A stretch of DNA of 64,000 bases from Streptomyces sp. TP-A0356. Its GTDB lineage: Bacteria; Actinomycetota; Actinomycetes; Streptomycetales; Streptomycetaceae. Under the pieces are notes generated by a model. The model saw only the letters and a program-made list of their open reading frames with translations, searched no databases and was not told the origin of the DNA. Position numbers and translations under genes: made by a program. Location of the stretch: contig NZ_BBZJ01000016.1 in NCBI RefSeq assembly GCF_001417775.1, forward strand, positions 186,001 through 250,000. The letters run 5' to 3'. Positions within the stretch are counted from its first letter, which is position 1. Every line of letters starts with the position of its first letter. Positions 35,319-43,490 of the stretch are shown here, one piece after another.

Positions 35319-35556
35319 GACCGCCTCCGAGGTCGGGGGGCAGTACTCCGGCGGCCACGAGCCGGTCGTAGATCTCCTGCTGCCGGTCGTCGAGGCCGGA
35401 GTAGAGCATGCGGTACGCCGCGTTCTCCTCTTCGAACGCCACCATCGGGTCCCAGTCGGGTCCCATCGCCGCGAGGAACTCCGCCCGCCGACGCGCTTCG
35501 TCGAGGGTGAGATCCATCTCGAATATGTGATGGTCGGGGGTGTTCTCGTGGGCCAT
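35305..35556 (-). CDS. DUF6400-like small protein
   Basis: An 83-residue acidic soluble protein: MAHENTPDHHIFEMDLTLDEARRR, then MGPDWDPMVAFEEE and YSGLDDRQQEIYDRLVAAGVLP. It resembles the Streptomyces DUF6400 family as I remember it. ATG 35556 is chosen because AGGAAAG lies seven bases upstream; a longer frame to 35652 has no such site. Role unknown. It is followed by the overlapping Cys-rich gene. Confidence 0.7.
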   Translation of the reverse strand: MAHENTPDHHIFEMDLTLDEARRRAEFLAAMGPDWDPMVAFEEENAAYRMLYSGLDDRQQEIYDRLVAAGVLPPDLGGGRASD

Positions 35557-35720
35557 GAGCGGGCTTTCCTGCATTGAAACCGGACAGCTATTCGACATTT
35601 CTATCAGGGATGTCCGCATTTCCGGACACAGCCGTCGGGAGATCCCGGTCACGCGGACAAGCCCCGGCCCGCCCCACCGGACGATCAGACCGAGCTAGGC
35701 GGCCCATCAACAGTTCAATA

Positions 35721-35738
35721 CTTGCGTAACTGCTAAAG
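35721..35738 (+). promoter_or_regulatory. YTTGCGYAA motif, copy 1
   Basis: CTTGCGTAACTGCTAAAG, eight bases before ATG 35747. One of four related 18-19 bp sites in 3 kb. Confidence 0.6.
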
Positions 35739-35746
35739 TATTAGCC

Positions 35747-35977
35747 ATGGATACGAGCGGTACGACGGGTCTGGAGAGTGCGACCCTCCACGGAGGCCCC
35801 GCGGACGGACTGCGCGTGCAGGTCACCCACCGGCCCAGGGCCCTGCAGGTCACCTACCCCTGCGAGGTGAGCTCTCCACCGGAGGGGATGCGCGCCGAGG
35901 CGCTGTACATCTACCGCCGGGACCTGAAGGTGCACAGCGAGCCCCTGCGCTACGGCTACGACGCGGCAAGCCCCTGA
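35747..35977 (+). CDS. small conserved hypothetical protein
   Basis: A 76-residue soluble protein starting MDTSGTTGLESATLHGGPADG and containing YPCEVSSPPEGMRAEALYIY and RRDLKVHSEPLRYGYD. The HGGPADG / YxxR pattern is seen in short Streptomyces hypothetical proteins. ATG 35747 follows the YTTGCGYAA motif by eight bases with no RBS, so the transcript may be leaderless or the motif may sit in the promoter core. Function unknown. Confidence 0.65.
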   Translation: MDTSGTTGLESATLHGGPADGLRVQVTHRPRALQVTYPCEVSSPPEGMRAEALYIYRRDLKVHSEPLRYGYDAASP

Positions 35978-35993
35978 CGGGCCACCGCGAGGT

Positions 35994-36281
35994 TCAGCCG
36001 GCCGTGCTGCTCTCCGTGGCGGACGGGGCGGGCGCGGTCTCGCCGGGAGCGGACTTGATGATCCGCTGCGCCGGCTGGTCGGCCGCATCGGCGGACGGGG
36101 CGGACGCCGTCGACGGCTGCTCGGCACCGTCGCTCTTCATCGCCTTCGCCTCGCTCTTGAGGATGCGCATCGACTTGCCGAGCGCGCGGGCGGCGTCGGG
36201 GAGCTTCTTGGAGCCGAACAGCACGATGAGCACGATCGCCACGATCAGCAGGTGCCAGGGTTCCAGTCCGTTGCGGAGCAT
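35994..36281 (-). CDS. tatA: twin-arginine translocase subunit TatA
   Basis: A 95-residue Tat component, which forms the pore-like oligomer for folded-protein export. One membrane helix, [22 protein letters not shown], is followed by the amphipathic helix [21 protein letters not shown] and an Ala/Pro/Ser-rich tail. The FGSKKLP hinge is diagnostic. ATG 36281 has GAAGGGA upstream. No tatB or tatC adjoins it, so this may be an extra TatA copy; Streptomyces usually keep tatAC together elsewhere. A YTTGCGYAA-type site lies about 73 bp upstream. Confidence 0.92.
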   Translation of the reverse strand: MLRNGLEPWHLLIVAIVLIVLFGSKKLPDAARALGKSMRILKSEAKAMKSDGAEQPSTASAPSADAADQPAQRIIKSAPGETAPAPSATESSTAG

Positions 36282-36353
36282 CCCACTCGTCCCTTCTCTT
36301 CGGCGGGCCATGGTGCCCGCCGGACGCGTCCCACCATCCGCGACAGTTACCAC

Positions 36354-36371
36354 TTTGCGCAACTGTACAAG
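36354..36371 (+). promoter_or_regulatory. YTTGCGYAA motif, copy 2
   Basis: TTTGCGCAACTGTACAAG, about 73 bp before the tatA start on the minus strand. Confidence 0.6.
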
Positions 36372-36555
36372 CGTTCGGTGGTGTGGTTCGTCCTCTTGGG
36401 CGAGGGCCCGCCCCACCCCGCCCGAGGTCACAACCCGCCCCAGGCCGCGGACGCTTCGGTGCGTGCCGCCAACTGCCCGACCCCCGCGAAGGTCGACCGC
36501 GCGCCGGCCCCGGCCGCGAGGGAACGCGGACGGGCGCCAGCGGGGCGGGGACCCG

Positions 36556-37692
36556 TCAGTCCTCGTAGTAGTTGTTGACGATCACTTCCGGCTCGTCGTC
36601 GTCGAACGCCTCGTTGAGGAGTGCGCCGCCGACCAGACCGGCCGCACCGGCGCCGATGAGCGCTCCCGCGCCGAACCGCCGTCCGCCGCCGTGCTGCTGC
36701 GAGTGGTCGGCGGGCTGGGACGGGTAGCCCTGCTGCGGGTAACCCCCCTGCGGGTAGCCCTGCGGCGCCGGCGCGGGGTAGCCCGGCTGCGGATAGCCCT
36801 GCTGGGGCGGCATGTAGTACGGCGGGGGCGTGGTCTGCACCCGCTGCGCACAGCTGCCGCAGGCCTGGATCGGCCGGGGTACGCCCCACTGCGGGGACCA
36901 CGTCACCGACGACATGCCGGGGCCGTGGTTGGGGTCGAAGAAGCAGGTCACGGAAGAACTCCCTGTCGGTTGCGGTGATGCGGCGATCGTCGGCGCCTGA
37001 GGCACGGCGACGGTCGGAGTGGGTGAGGCGACGGGCTGCGCGTACGCCGCCTGGGCGGGTGCGGGTACCTCGGCCCGGGCGGTGGCGGCCGGTGCGGAGC
37101 CCGCGGCGTCGCGCAGGACGTCCACGCCGTAGTCGGTGGCGATGCCCGCAAGGCCGGAGGCGTACCCCTGGCCGACGGCACGGAACTTCCACTCCGCGCC
37201 GTGCCGGTACAACTCCCCGAAGACGAGCGCCGTCTCCGTGGCGGAGCCCGCGGTCGCGAGGTCGTAGCGGGTGAGTTCGCTGCCGCCGTCCCGGTCGATG
37301 ACGCGGATGTGGGCCCTGCGAACGAGTCCGAAGCTCTGTCCGCGGACCTGCGCGTCGTAGAGGGACACCGGGAAGACGATCTTCTCGACCTCGGGCGGGA
37401 CCTGGACCAGGTCGACCTCGATCCGCTGCCTGTCCTCTCCGGTGGCCGGGAAGCCGCCGGGTCCGGACAGACGCACCGAACCGTCCGGGCTGCTCGGGTT
37501 GTTGAAGAAGACGAAGTGCCGGTCCGACAGGACCCTTCCCGATCGGTCGCACATCAGCGCACTGGCGTCCAGTTCGCAGTCGGGCCCCGCGGCGGAGTCC
37601 GTCTGCCAGCCCAGCCCGACCGTCACGGCAGTCAGGCCGGGAGCCTGCTTGCTCAGCGACGCATTGCCGCCCTTGGTCAAGGGGACACCCAT
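36556..37692 (-). CDS. TerD-domain protein with Cys motif and glycine-zipper tail
   Basis: A 378-residue protein. Residues 1-190 are a TerD domain (stress/tellurite resistance family, Ca2+-binding): [52 protein letters not shown] and [23 protein letters not shown] in part. After an Ala/Pro linker comes a possible metal ribbon ([28 protein letters not shown]), then [12 protein letters not shown] repeats, a glycine zipper [21 protein letters not shown] and an acidic end. Domain order resembles larger Streptomyces TerD proteins. The tail could insert in or line a membrane. A YTTGCGYAA site lies about 75 bp upstream. Confidence 0.85.
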   Translation of the reverse strand: MGVPLTKGGNASLSKQAPGLTAVTVGLGWQTDSAAGPDCELDASALMCDRSGRVLSDRHFVFFNNPSSPDGSVRLSGPGGFPATGEDRQRIEVDLVQVPPEVEKIVFPVSLYDAQVRGQSFGLVRRAHIRVIDRDGGSELTRYDLATAGSATETALVFGELYRHGAEWKFRAVGQGYASGLAGIATDYGVDVLRDAAGSAPAATARAEVPAPAQAAYAQPVASPTPTVAVPQAPTIAASPQPTGSSSVTCFFDPNHGPGMSSVTWSPQWGVPRPIQACGSCAQRVQTTPPPYYMPPQQGYPQPGYPAPAPQGYPQGGYPQQGYPSQPADHSQQHGGGRRFGAGALIGAGAAGLVGGALLNEAFDDDEPEVIVNNYYED

Positions 37693-37766
37693 GGGACTCC
37701 TCTGCTCCTGCTCCGGCCCGCCTCATTCACCAGGAATGACGTGATCCACACCTTTATGGTTCCTCG

Positions 37767-37784
37767 GTTGCGCAATCAACAAAG
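37767..37784 (+). promoter_or_regulatory. YTTGCGYAA motif, copy 3
   Basis: GTTGCGCAATCAACAAAG, about 75 bp before the TerD-fusion gene start (37692, minus). Confidence 0.55.
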
Positions 37785-37876
37785 TAAGGGATGACCAACC
37801 GTCGCGCCTGAATCCACAGAACTGTAGAAGCTGGGAGTTGGGCGCCGCGTGGCGGGAGGAGACGCGTCGAGCCCGG

Positions 37877-38524
37877 TCAGCGAACGGGGCGCCCGCCCCG
37901 CTCCCCCGCCTCGATGCGGCCGAGCAGGAACGGGAGGATCCCCCGCTCCAGCAGAGCGAGCTGCCACTCGTCCCACGCCTTGCGGACCTCCGAACCAGAG
38001 GTGCCCGTGGTGCCGTTCTCCGCCGCGGGGCGGTTGCGCGCCGCGGCCCGCAGCAGCCAGACGACGTCACCGACCGCAGCGCCGACGGCGACGGAGGCGG
38101 CGATCAGCCCTGCCGTGATCAGTCCGCCGCCGACATAGGGCCGCGCGCCGAAGGCACGCAGAGCGAAACCGGACACCAGGAACACGGTCGCGGCGACGGC
38201 CGACAGACTCGGCACCAGCACGGCCAGCGTCGGCAGGAGCCCGGCGGCGTCGCGCTCGCTCGCCGCGTCGGAGCCGGCGGCCCCCGGCCGACGGCCGTGC
38301 CCGGCGTCCATGGCCTTCGCCTCCAGGTACTCGCGGTACTCGATGTCCGCGGCGGCCACGATGGCGGTACGCGCCTCCAGTGCCCGCGTACGCAACTGCT
38401 CACGGTTGAGTGATCCACCCGAGCGATCGAGGGCGTCGGTAACCTGCTGGGAGTTGAGCGCCCGGTCCAGAACCCGGTCGAAGGCAACGCGAATGTCCGG
38501 CTCTGAAGGCTCAGGATCGAGCAT
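37877..38524 (-). CDS. membrane protein of unknown function
   Basis: A 215-residue protein. Residues 1-100 are hydrophilic and helical (MLDPEPSEPDIRVAFDRVLD, ALEARTAIVAAADIEYREYL), probably coiled. Two strong membrane helices follow (LLPTLAVLVPSLSAVAATVFLVSGF in part; YVGGGLITAGLIAASVAVGAAVG) and a short amphipathic tail ends it. I do not recognise the family. ATG 38524 starts right after the hydrophilic extension; 19 further upstream codons are Arg-rich and unlikely. A YTTGCGYAA motif lies about 100 bp upstream, as for its neighbours. Confidence 0.65.
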   Translation of the reverse strand: MLDPEPSEPDIRVAFDRVLDRALNSQQVTDALDRSGGSLNREQLRTRALEARTAIVAAADIEYREYLEAKAMDAGHGRRPGAAGSDAASERDAAGLLPTLAVLVPSLSAVAATVFLVSGFALRAFGARPYVGGGLITAGLIAASVAVGAAVGDVVWLLRAAARNRPAAENGTTGTSGSEVRKAWDEWQLALLERGILPFLLGRIEAGERGGRPVR

Positions 38525-38621
38525 GTGGCCCCCCAATGGACGATGCCGCGGCGCCCGTCGGCGTCCGCGGGTCTGCCGCAATCGAGTGCGGTCGGAGGAT
38601 GGCGAGTGTAATAGTTCCCGA

Positions 38622-38640
38622 CTTGCGCAACCTTTAAAAG
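38622..38640 (+). promoter_or_regulatory. YTTGCGYAA motif, copy 4
   Basis: CTTGCGCAACCTTTAAAAG, about 98 bp before the start (38524, minus) of the membrane protein gene. Confidence 0.6.
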
Positions 38641-38771
38641 GTCCCTCGGGGGCGTAGTCGAGCGTGACGCCACCTCGTGCCGGGACGCCAACTCGACACC
38701 GTCGAAAGGGAATTCAGTCCTCCGCCGATTCACACCTTCGTGCGGCGCTGCCACTCCCCGTGGCCGACGAA

Positions 38772-41465
38772 TCAGCCCCGCCAGCGGCCCCCCGAGAAGC
38801 GTACGAAGGCATCGACCACATCGGGAGGCATGGCCGGGCGCACGTGCAGCGGCATCACCAGATACCAGTCGTCCCTGCCGCGGAACGCCCGCCCCGGCTC
38901 AGGCGCCCCCGGCCTGAGCCGGACGTGCGGGCCGTAGTAGCGCTGGTTGCGGCCCCGGACATGGACCTGCCGGACGCGCACAGCCAGGACGTCCTGCCAG
39001 GCGTACGCGACCCGGCGGCGCCCCATGCGGGCCTCGACCCCATGGGCATCGAGGCGCAGTTCCACGGTGGTCTTGGGCAGCACCCATGCCACAAGGTTGA
39101 AGAACACGGCGAAGACGGGCCAGAACGCCACGCTGCTCCAGCCGGAGAGGTTGTTCCACTCTCCGGTCGCGGCGAGGCGCAGCATCGCGACGATCATGAA
39201 CAGCCCGCACCACGGCCAGTGGCCCAGCGGCAGTCGGCGGTCGCGGCCGGACAGGACGTATGCCTCCTCGGTGGAGACCACGGTGTAGCCGCGCAGCTGG
39301 TGCACCGGGGGCGGGTTGTCCAGCACCTCCGAGAGGCGGGGCGCCGGTCTCGTGGCCGGCGGTCGCCGGCGCGGCTGCGGCCCCGTGACGACGAGGGGCT
39401 GCTGCCGTGGCGCCGGGATGACGGGCGGGCGCTGCGTGTGCTGTACGCGTCCCGCCAGGTGTTCCTGAAGCATCAGGTGCCGGAAGCGGTAGGCGCCGCC
39501 GTACCGCTGGAGCAGCCCCTGGCCGTACGCGTCGCGCAGGAACTCCATCAGCGACCAGGGCACCCGGCCCAGGACCGCGAGCCATGCCTTGGAGACGACC
39601 CACAGGAACCACGGGCTCAGCACCACGAGCACCATCGCCGCACCGGTGAAGGCCTTCGCCGCAGCCGCCCAGACCTCCACGGGGCCGTGGCCGGTCAGCA
39701 GGGCCTGCGCGCCGGCGCCGAGCCCGATCAGCGGGTTGACGACGCCCAGAGTGAGCAGGGCGGTGCGGCGCTCGTCGCGGAGCAGGTCGTCGGGGGTGGC
39801 GGCGTCGACCGTGTCCGACGGCGCGGCGATCACCGCCGTCACCAGTGCCGGTACGGCGTAGCTCAGCAGGGACTGCACGGTGAACGCGCCGGCATGGTAG
39901 GTGCCCTGGTCCATGAGCAGGTACAGCGCGCTGGGCACGAGGAGGATGGCGAGGGCCGTCAGCCCCTTGCGCACGGAGGCTCCGCGCGAGGCCGAGCGCA
40001 GGGCGGCGCCCGCCTTGAAGGGGTTGGCCCGGCGCCGGGGTTCCCAGACGCGGTCGCCGAACCAGAGCAGTGTCGCCATCTGCACGCCCATGCCGAAGGC
40101 GAAACCCATCAACATGTCGGTGTGCGCGAAGATGCTCGCCGGAAGCAGCGAGTCCCCGTACCTGTCCTGCGCCCATGTGGTGACCGACAGCACCGACTCG
40201 GCGACGACGATGCACACGGCCAGCAGCGTCGGTGCGGCCAGGAGCCGGGCCGCCCACGCCCGGTTCAGTCGCCACCACGAGAACTCGGCGGTGCCACGGC
40301 GGTCCAGTTCACGGGCGAGGAACGCGAGCCAGCCCCGGGCCCGCACCGCGTTCCAGTGACCGGGCGCGTGGAGCCGCTCCGTGTCGTGGGCGCGGGGGGC
40401 GAAGGCCGCCGGGATCACCGCGTCCAGCAGGTGCTTCTCGACGGCCTCGCGCGTGGGCAGCCGGACCCGGTCGGTGAGGCGCCCCGGGTTGGTGTACGGG
40501 GCGTGGTAGGCGCGGCGGGCGAGCCAGATCATCAGCGGAGTCGCCAGCGCCTGGGCGAGCGGCCCCTCGGGGTGGTCGGCCAGTTCGTCGACCACGTGGC
40601 CCCACGGCTCGTGCAGTGCGTCGGGAGCCGTGCGCAGCAGGTGGCGGGCCACGTCACGAGGGCCGACCGGGAGTGCCTCGATGTCGGAGGCGCCGGCCAG
40701 GTGTAATCCGAGGGCGCGGTACTCCTCGGTGCGGGAGGCCAGGACGAAGCCCGACTCCCGTGGCGAGGAGTCGAGTTGGCGGACGACGGCGGCACGGCGG
40801 TGGTCGGGGAGCTCGTCGAGGCCGTCGAGCACGGCGAGGACCCGGCCGTCGCGGACCAGCCGACGGGCCGGGTGCGCGCCCGCCACCCGTGGCAGCCCCG
40901 GATGCTCGTCCTCGATGCGCCTGACCAGCCAGTCGCGGAAGGCCACGGTCTCCGCGTCCCAGGACTCCAGTGTCAGCAGCACCGGGACGGGCGTGGCGCG
41001 GTCGCCGCGGACGCCGCGGGTCACATCACCCAGATGACGCTCGGCCAGGCGCAGGACGGTCATGGCGAGCAGCGTGGACTTGCCGGAGCCGGGGGCGCCG
41101 AGGACGAGGAGCCGGCGTGGGTCCAGTCCGCACAGCGTGTCGACGACGTCGCCGAGCCGGTCGCTGCGGACGGCGGCACCGGGTTCCGCGGCGGACGTCC
41201 AGCGCGCGAGCCACCGTACGGCGAGCGGCGCCTCGGTGTCGCCGAGCTCCCAGCCGGCGGCCTCGGCCGACCACCGGGCGCGCACCGCGCGGGCCAGTTC
41301 CTCGGCGGCGACGTCCACCGGGTCGCGGGGGGACGGCAGGTTCACCACGAGGTCGCCGTGGATGTGTCCTGCCTGTACCAGGTACTCGACGGTGCTGTTC
41401 CGGACGATGTTGCGTACCTCGGACGGCGGCCGCCAACCGCCCCACCCACCCCGTCGAGTGTCCAT
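38772..41465 (-). CDS. NACHT-domain NTPase with membrane segments
   Basis: An 897-residue STAND-type NTPase. The N-terminal segment NSTVEYLVQAGHIHGDLVVN is the short tag typical of Streptomyces NACHT proteins. The NTPase domain has Walker [16 protein letters not shown], Walker B VLAVLDGLDELPDH and the sensor region FVLASRTEEYRAL. Middle and C-terminal parts contain several hydrophobic stretches (LLAVCIVVAESVLSV, ILLVPSALYLLM, LVVLSPWFLWVV, FWPVFAVFFNLVAWVLP), so it is membrane anchored. There are no obvious toxin or nuclease domains. Related proteins act in anti-phage signalling and in development. ATG 41465 is preferred; 41519 is an alternative and neither has a strong RBS. Confidence 0.82.
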   Translation of the reverse strand: MDTRRGGWGGWRPPSEVRNIVRNSTVEYLVQAGHIHGDLVVNLPSPRDPVDVAAEELARAVRARWSAEAAGWELGDTEAPLAVRWLARWTSAAEPGAAVRSDRLGDVVDTLCGLDPRRLLVLGAPGSGKSTLLAMTVLRLAERHLGDVTRGVRGDRATPVPVLLTLESWDAETVAFRDWLVRRIEDEHPGLPRVAGAHPARRLVRDGRVLAVLDGLDELPDHRRAAVVRQLDSSPRESGFVLASRTEEYRALGLHLAGASDIEALPVGPRDVARHLLRTAPDALHEPWGHVVDELADHPEGPLAQALATPLMIWLARRAYHAPYTNPGRLTDRVRLPTREAVEKHLLDAVIPAAFAPRAHDTERLHAPGHWNAVRARGWLAFLARELDRRGTAEFSWWRLNRAWAARLLAAPTLLAVCIVVAESVLSVTTWAQDRYGDSLLPASIFAHTDMLMGFAFGMGVQMATLLWFGDRVWEPRRRANPFKAGAALRSASRGASVRKGLTALAILLVPSALYLLMDQGTYHAGAFTVQSLLSYAVPALVTAVIAAPSDTVDAATPDDLLRDERRTALLTLGVVNPLIGLGAGAQALLTGHGPVEVWAAAAKAFTGAAMVLVVLSPWFLWVVSKAWLAVLGRVPWSLMEFLRDAYGQGLLQRYGGAYRFRHLMLQEHLAGRVQHTQRPPVIPAPRQQPLVVTGPQPRRRPPATRPAPRLSEVLDNPPPVHQLRGYTVVSTEEAYVLSGRDRRLPLGHWPWCGLFMIVAMLRLAATGEWNNLSGWSSVAFWPVFAVFFNLVAWVLPKTTVELRLDAHGVEARMGRRRVAYAWQDVLAVRVRQVHVRGRNQRYYGPHVRLRPGAPEPGRAFRGRDDWYLVMPLHVRPAMPPDVVDAFVRFSGGRWRG

Positions 41466-41505
41466 GAGCGAATTGTCGATCAAAGGTCCCGCGCACGTCA
41501 CGTAC

Positions 41506-42390
41506 TCACGGGATATCACGCCGACTCCCCGCCGTGTTCCCGGGCGAGGCCGAGCAGAACCCGAAGGGGTGGGGTCCCAGCCGCGTCGTGGCGAGGTGGA
41601 TCCTGAACGTGCAAGGAACGTGACCGCTCAAGGGTTCCGCCGACCGGGCCTCGTCCAGGAAGGCTTCGCGCAGGGTGTCGCGGGTCTCCCGGTCGAGCGG
41701 GCCCATGTCGTAGACGCCGGACACGGCCATCCACACCTCCTCCGCGGGCCCGCCGAGATCGATCGAGACCGTCGCCCAGTCCACCGGCTCGAACCCGACC
41801 GGGCCGAGCAGTTCGTCGAGTCCGTCGCGGCTACGGGTCCTTGCGTCGCCCAGCACCGGAATGCGCCGCCCCGGGAGCTCCGCGATGGTGGAGCGCAGCA
41901 GCGAGCGGAACCGCTCGTAGGCCTCGCCGCCCGCGACTCCGCCTCCCACCACGCACGCGAACACACCACCGGGGGCTAGCACCCGGGCGATCTCCACGGC
42001 GACTTGGTCCATGTCACTCATCAGCATCAGTGCCATGTGTGAGACGCAGGCGTCGAAACCGTCGTCGGCGAAAGGGAGTTCCTGAGCCCGGCCCTCAACC
42101 AGCGCCGCGCCGGACAGCGCCGGCCGACGGCGGGCCATGGCCAACGCATCGGGAGACAGGTCGACACCGGCTAGCTTCCGGCCTCCGCTGCCGGCCAGCA
42201 GTTCCAGCAACAGGCCGTCGCCACAGCCGAGTTCGAGCACGCGTCGGCACTCGGCCACCCGGTCGCACAGGATCCGATAGCTGGTCCGGCCGTCGCAGGC
42301 ACGGGCGCGGCCCAGTACGTCCGCCGTCAGCGCCGGGTGCTCGGCGTGGAACGCCTTGAGGAATGCCTCTTGAGATGCCGTTGTCGCCAT
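41506..42390 (-). CDS. SAM-dependent class I methyltransferase
   Basis: A 294-residue methyltransferase. Motif I VLELGCGDGLLLELLAG, the acidic loop LAGVDLSPDALAMARRR, motif II/post-I ELPFADDGFDACVSHMALML and motif III VLAPGGVFACVVGGGV are in order. The last 50 residues are less structured. The acceptor is unknown. It lies between the NACHT gene and the phosphoesterase, all on the minus strand; 18 bp separate it from the latter, so it may be the last gene of that operon. Confidence 0.88.
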   Translation of the reverse strand: MATTASQEAFLKAFHAEHPALTADVLGRARACDGRTSYRILCDRVAECRRVLELGCGDGLLLELLAGSGGRKLAGVDLSPDALAMARRRPALSGAALVEGRAQELPFADDGFDACVSHMALMLMSDMDQVAVEIARVLAPGGVFACVVGGGVAGGEAYERFRSLLRSTIAELPGRRIPVLGDARTRSRDGLDELLGPVGFEPVDWATVSIDLGGPAEEVWMAVSGVYDMGPLDRETRDTLREAFLDEARSAEPLSGHVPCTFRIHLATTRLGPHPFGFCSASPGNTAGSRRDIP

Positions 42391-42408
42391 GTCGACGAAC
42401 CTAGGCTC

Positions 42409-43203
42409 TCAGCCTCCCGCAGGCGCGCCCTTCTCGAGCCGCTCCGAATCGCCCCGACCCGCACCGGCTGCCGCTTGCTCACGCACCCTCAGGTGGTAGA
42501 CGCGGAAGGCCCGTCCGATGACCGGCTGCGCGACGTTCCGTACCTTGACGCCGCCCGTGGTGATGCCGTGTTCCGTGCCGGCGTGGGCATGGCCGTGCAC
42601 CGCCAGGTCCGCGCCTGCCGTGTCGATGGCTTCGGCCAGCAGGTAGCTGCCGAGGAACGGATAGATCTCCAGGGGTTCGCCGGCCAGGGTCTCCGGCACG
42701 GGAGAGAAGTGGGTGAGCGCGATGCGCACGTCGCAGCCCTGCTCGTCCAGGTCTTCGAGAGCCTGCCGCAGCGCGTCGGCGCTACGGCGGGAGTACCGTA
42801 CGAACTCCTTCATCAGCGGCTCGCCGAACTCCCCGGCGCTACGGCCGACGAACCCGCCGCCGAATCCCTTGGTACCGGCGACACCGACGCGCGTGTCCCC
42901 GACGGTCACGACGGTCGCGCTCCCTTCGAGGACCCGTGCGCCCGCGTCCTCGAGGAGGGCCGCGACCTCCTGAGGCCGCTCGTCGTGGTGGTCGTGGTTG
43001 CCCAGCACCGCCACGACCGGAACGGCCAGGTCCTGGATCTCGCGCGCCACCACCCGGGCCTCCTCCGGCGTGCCGTGTCGGGTGAGGTCCCCGGCCAGGA
43101 GCAGGAGGTCGGCGCATTCGGGCAGGGTCTCGAAGGCGGGACGCAGCACGCCCTGGCTCTCGGGACCCATGTGGATGTCTCCGACGGCCGCGACCCGGAT
43201 CAT
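42409..43203 (-). CDS. calcineurin-like metallophosphoesterase
   Basis: A 264-residue phosphoesterase with the metal-binding motifs in order: AAVGDIHMG, LLLLAGDLTRHG, VVAVLGNHDHH, IALTHFSPV and VHGHAHAGTEHG. Members hydrolyse cyclic nucleotides, phosphodiesters or phosphoproteins; the substrate is not predictable. ATG 43203 overlaps the BON gene stop (ATGA), which supports this start over a long Arg-rich upstream extension. The C-terminus adds REQAAAGAGRGDSERLEKG, a disordered tail. Confidence 0.9.
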   Translation of the reverse strand: MIRVAAVGDIHMGPESQGVLRPAFETLPECADLLLLAGDLTRHGTPEEARVVAREIQDLAVPVVAVLGNHDHHDERPQEVAALLEDAGARVLEGSATVVTVGDTRVGVAGTKGFGGGFVGRSAGEFGEPLMKEFVRYSRRSADALRQALEDLDEQGCDVRIALTHFSPVPETLAGEPLEIYPFLGSYLLAEAIDTAGADLAVHGHAHAGTEHGITTGGVKVRNVAQPVIGRAFRVYHLRVREQAAAGAGRGDSERLEKGAPAGG

Positions 43204-43490
43204 GTCAGCTCCTCCGCGTGGTCCGGGGAGGAGGCGTCCGCGACCACGATGTCGTCGTGGACGGGGACTCCGGCCAGTTCCTCGCGGACGATGCCGAGGA
43301 TCTCGTCGCGGCACCGGGCGGAGGCGACGGTGCCGGTGACCAGCACGGCATCACCGCGGACCTCCGCCCGGACGCCCAGCTCACCCGGGTGCCCGACGGC
43401 GAGGCGCTCCATGAGGTGGGCGACGCGGTACTCGGTGTTCCCGGCGGCCGTCGGACCGGACGGTGTCCGCTCTCCGCTGTGGCTGCTCAT
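43200..43490 (-). CDS. single BON-domain protein
   Basis: A 96-residue protein: a Ser/Thr/Gly-rich N-terminus followed by one BON domain, YRVAHLMERLAVGHPGELGV, then VRGDAVLVTGTVASARCRDE and VREELAGVPVHDDIVVAD. BON domains bind phospholipid or act as accessory modules. No signal peptide, so it is cytoplasmic here. Both ends overlap neighbours by ATGA (43200-43203 and 43487-43490), the strongest sign that nucleotidyltransferase, BON and phosphoesterase are co-translated and work together. Confidence 0.85.
   Translation of the reverse strand: MSSHSGERTPSGPTAAGNTEYRVAHLMERLAVGHPGELGVRAEVRGDAVLVTGTVASARCRDEILGIVREELAGVPVHDDIVVADASSPDHAEELT

Noticed and set aside
38582..38771. Small ORFs between the membrane protein and the NACHT gene
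   Set aside because: No start/RBS/composition support; only the YTTGCGYAA motif is notable.
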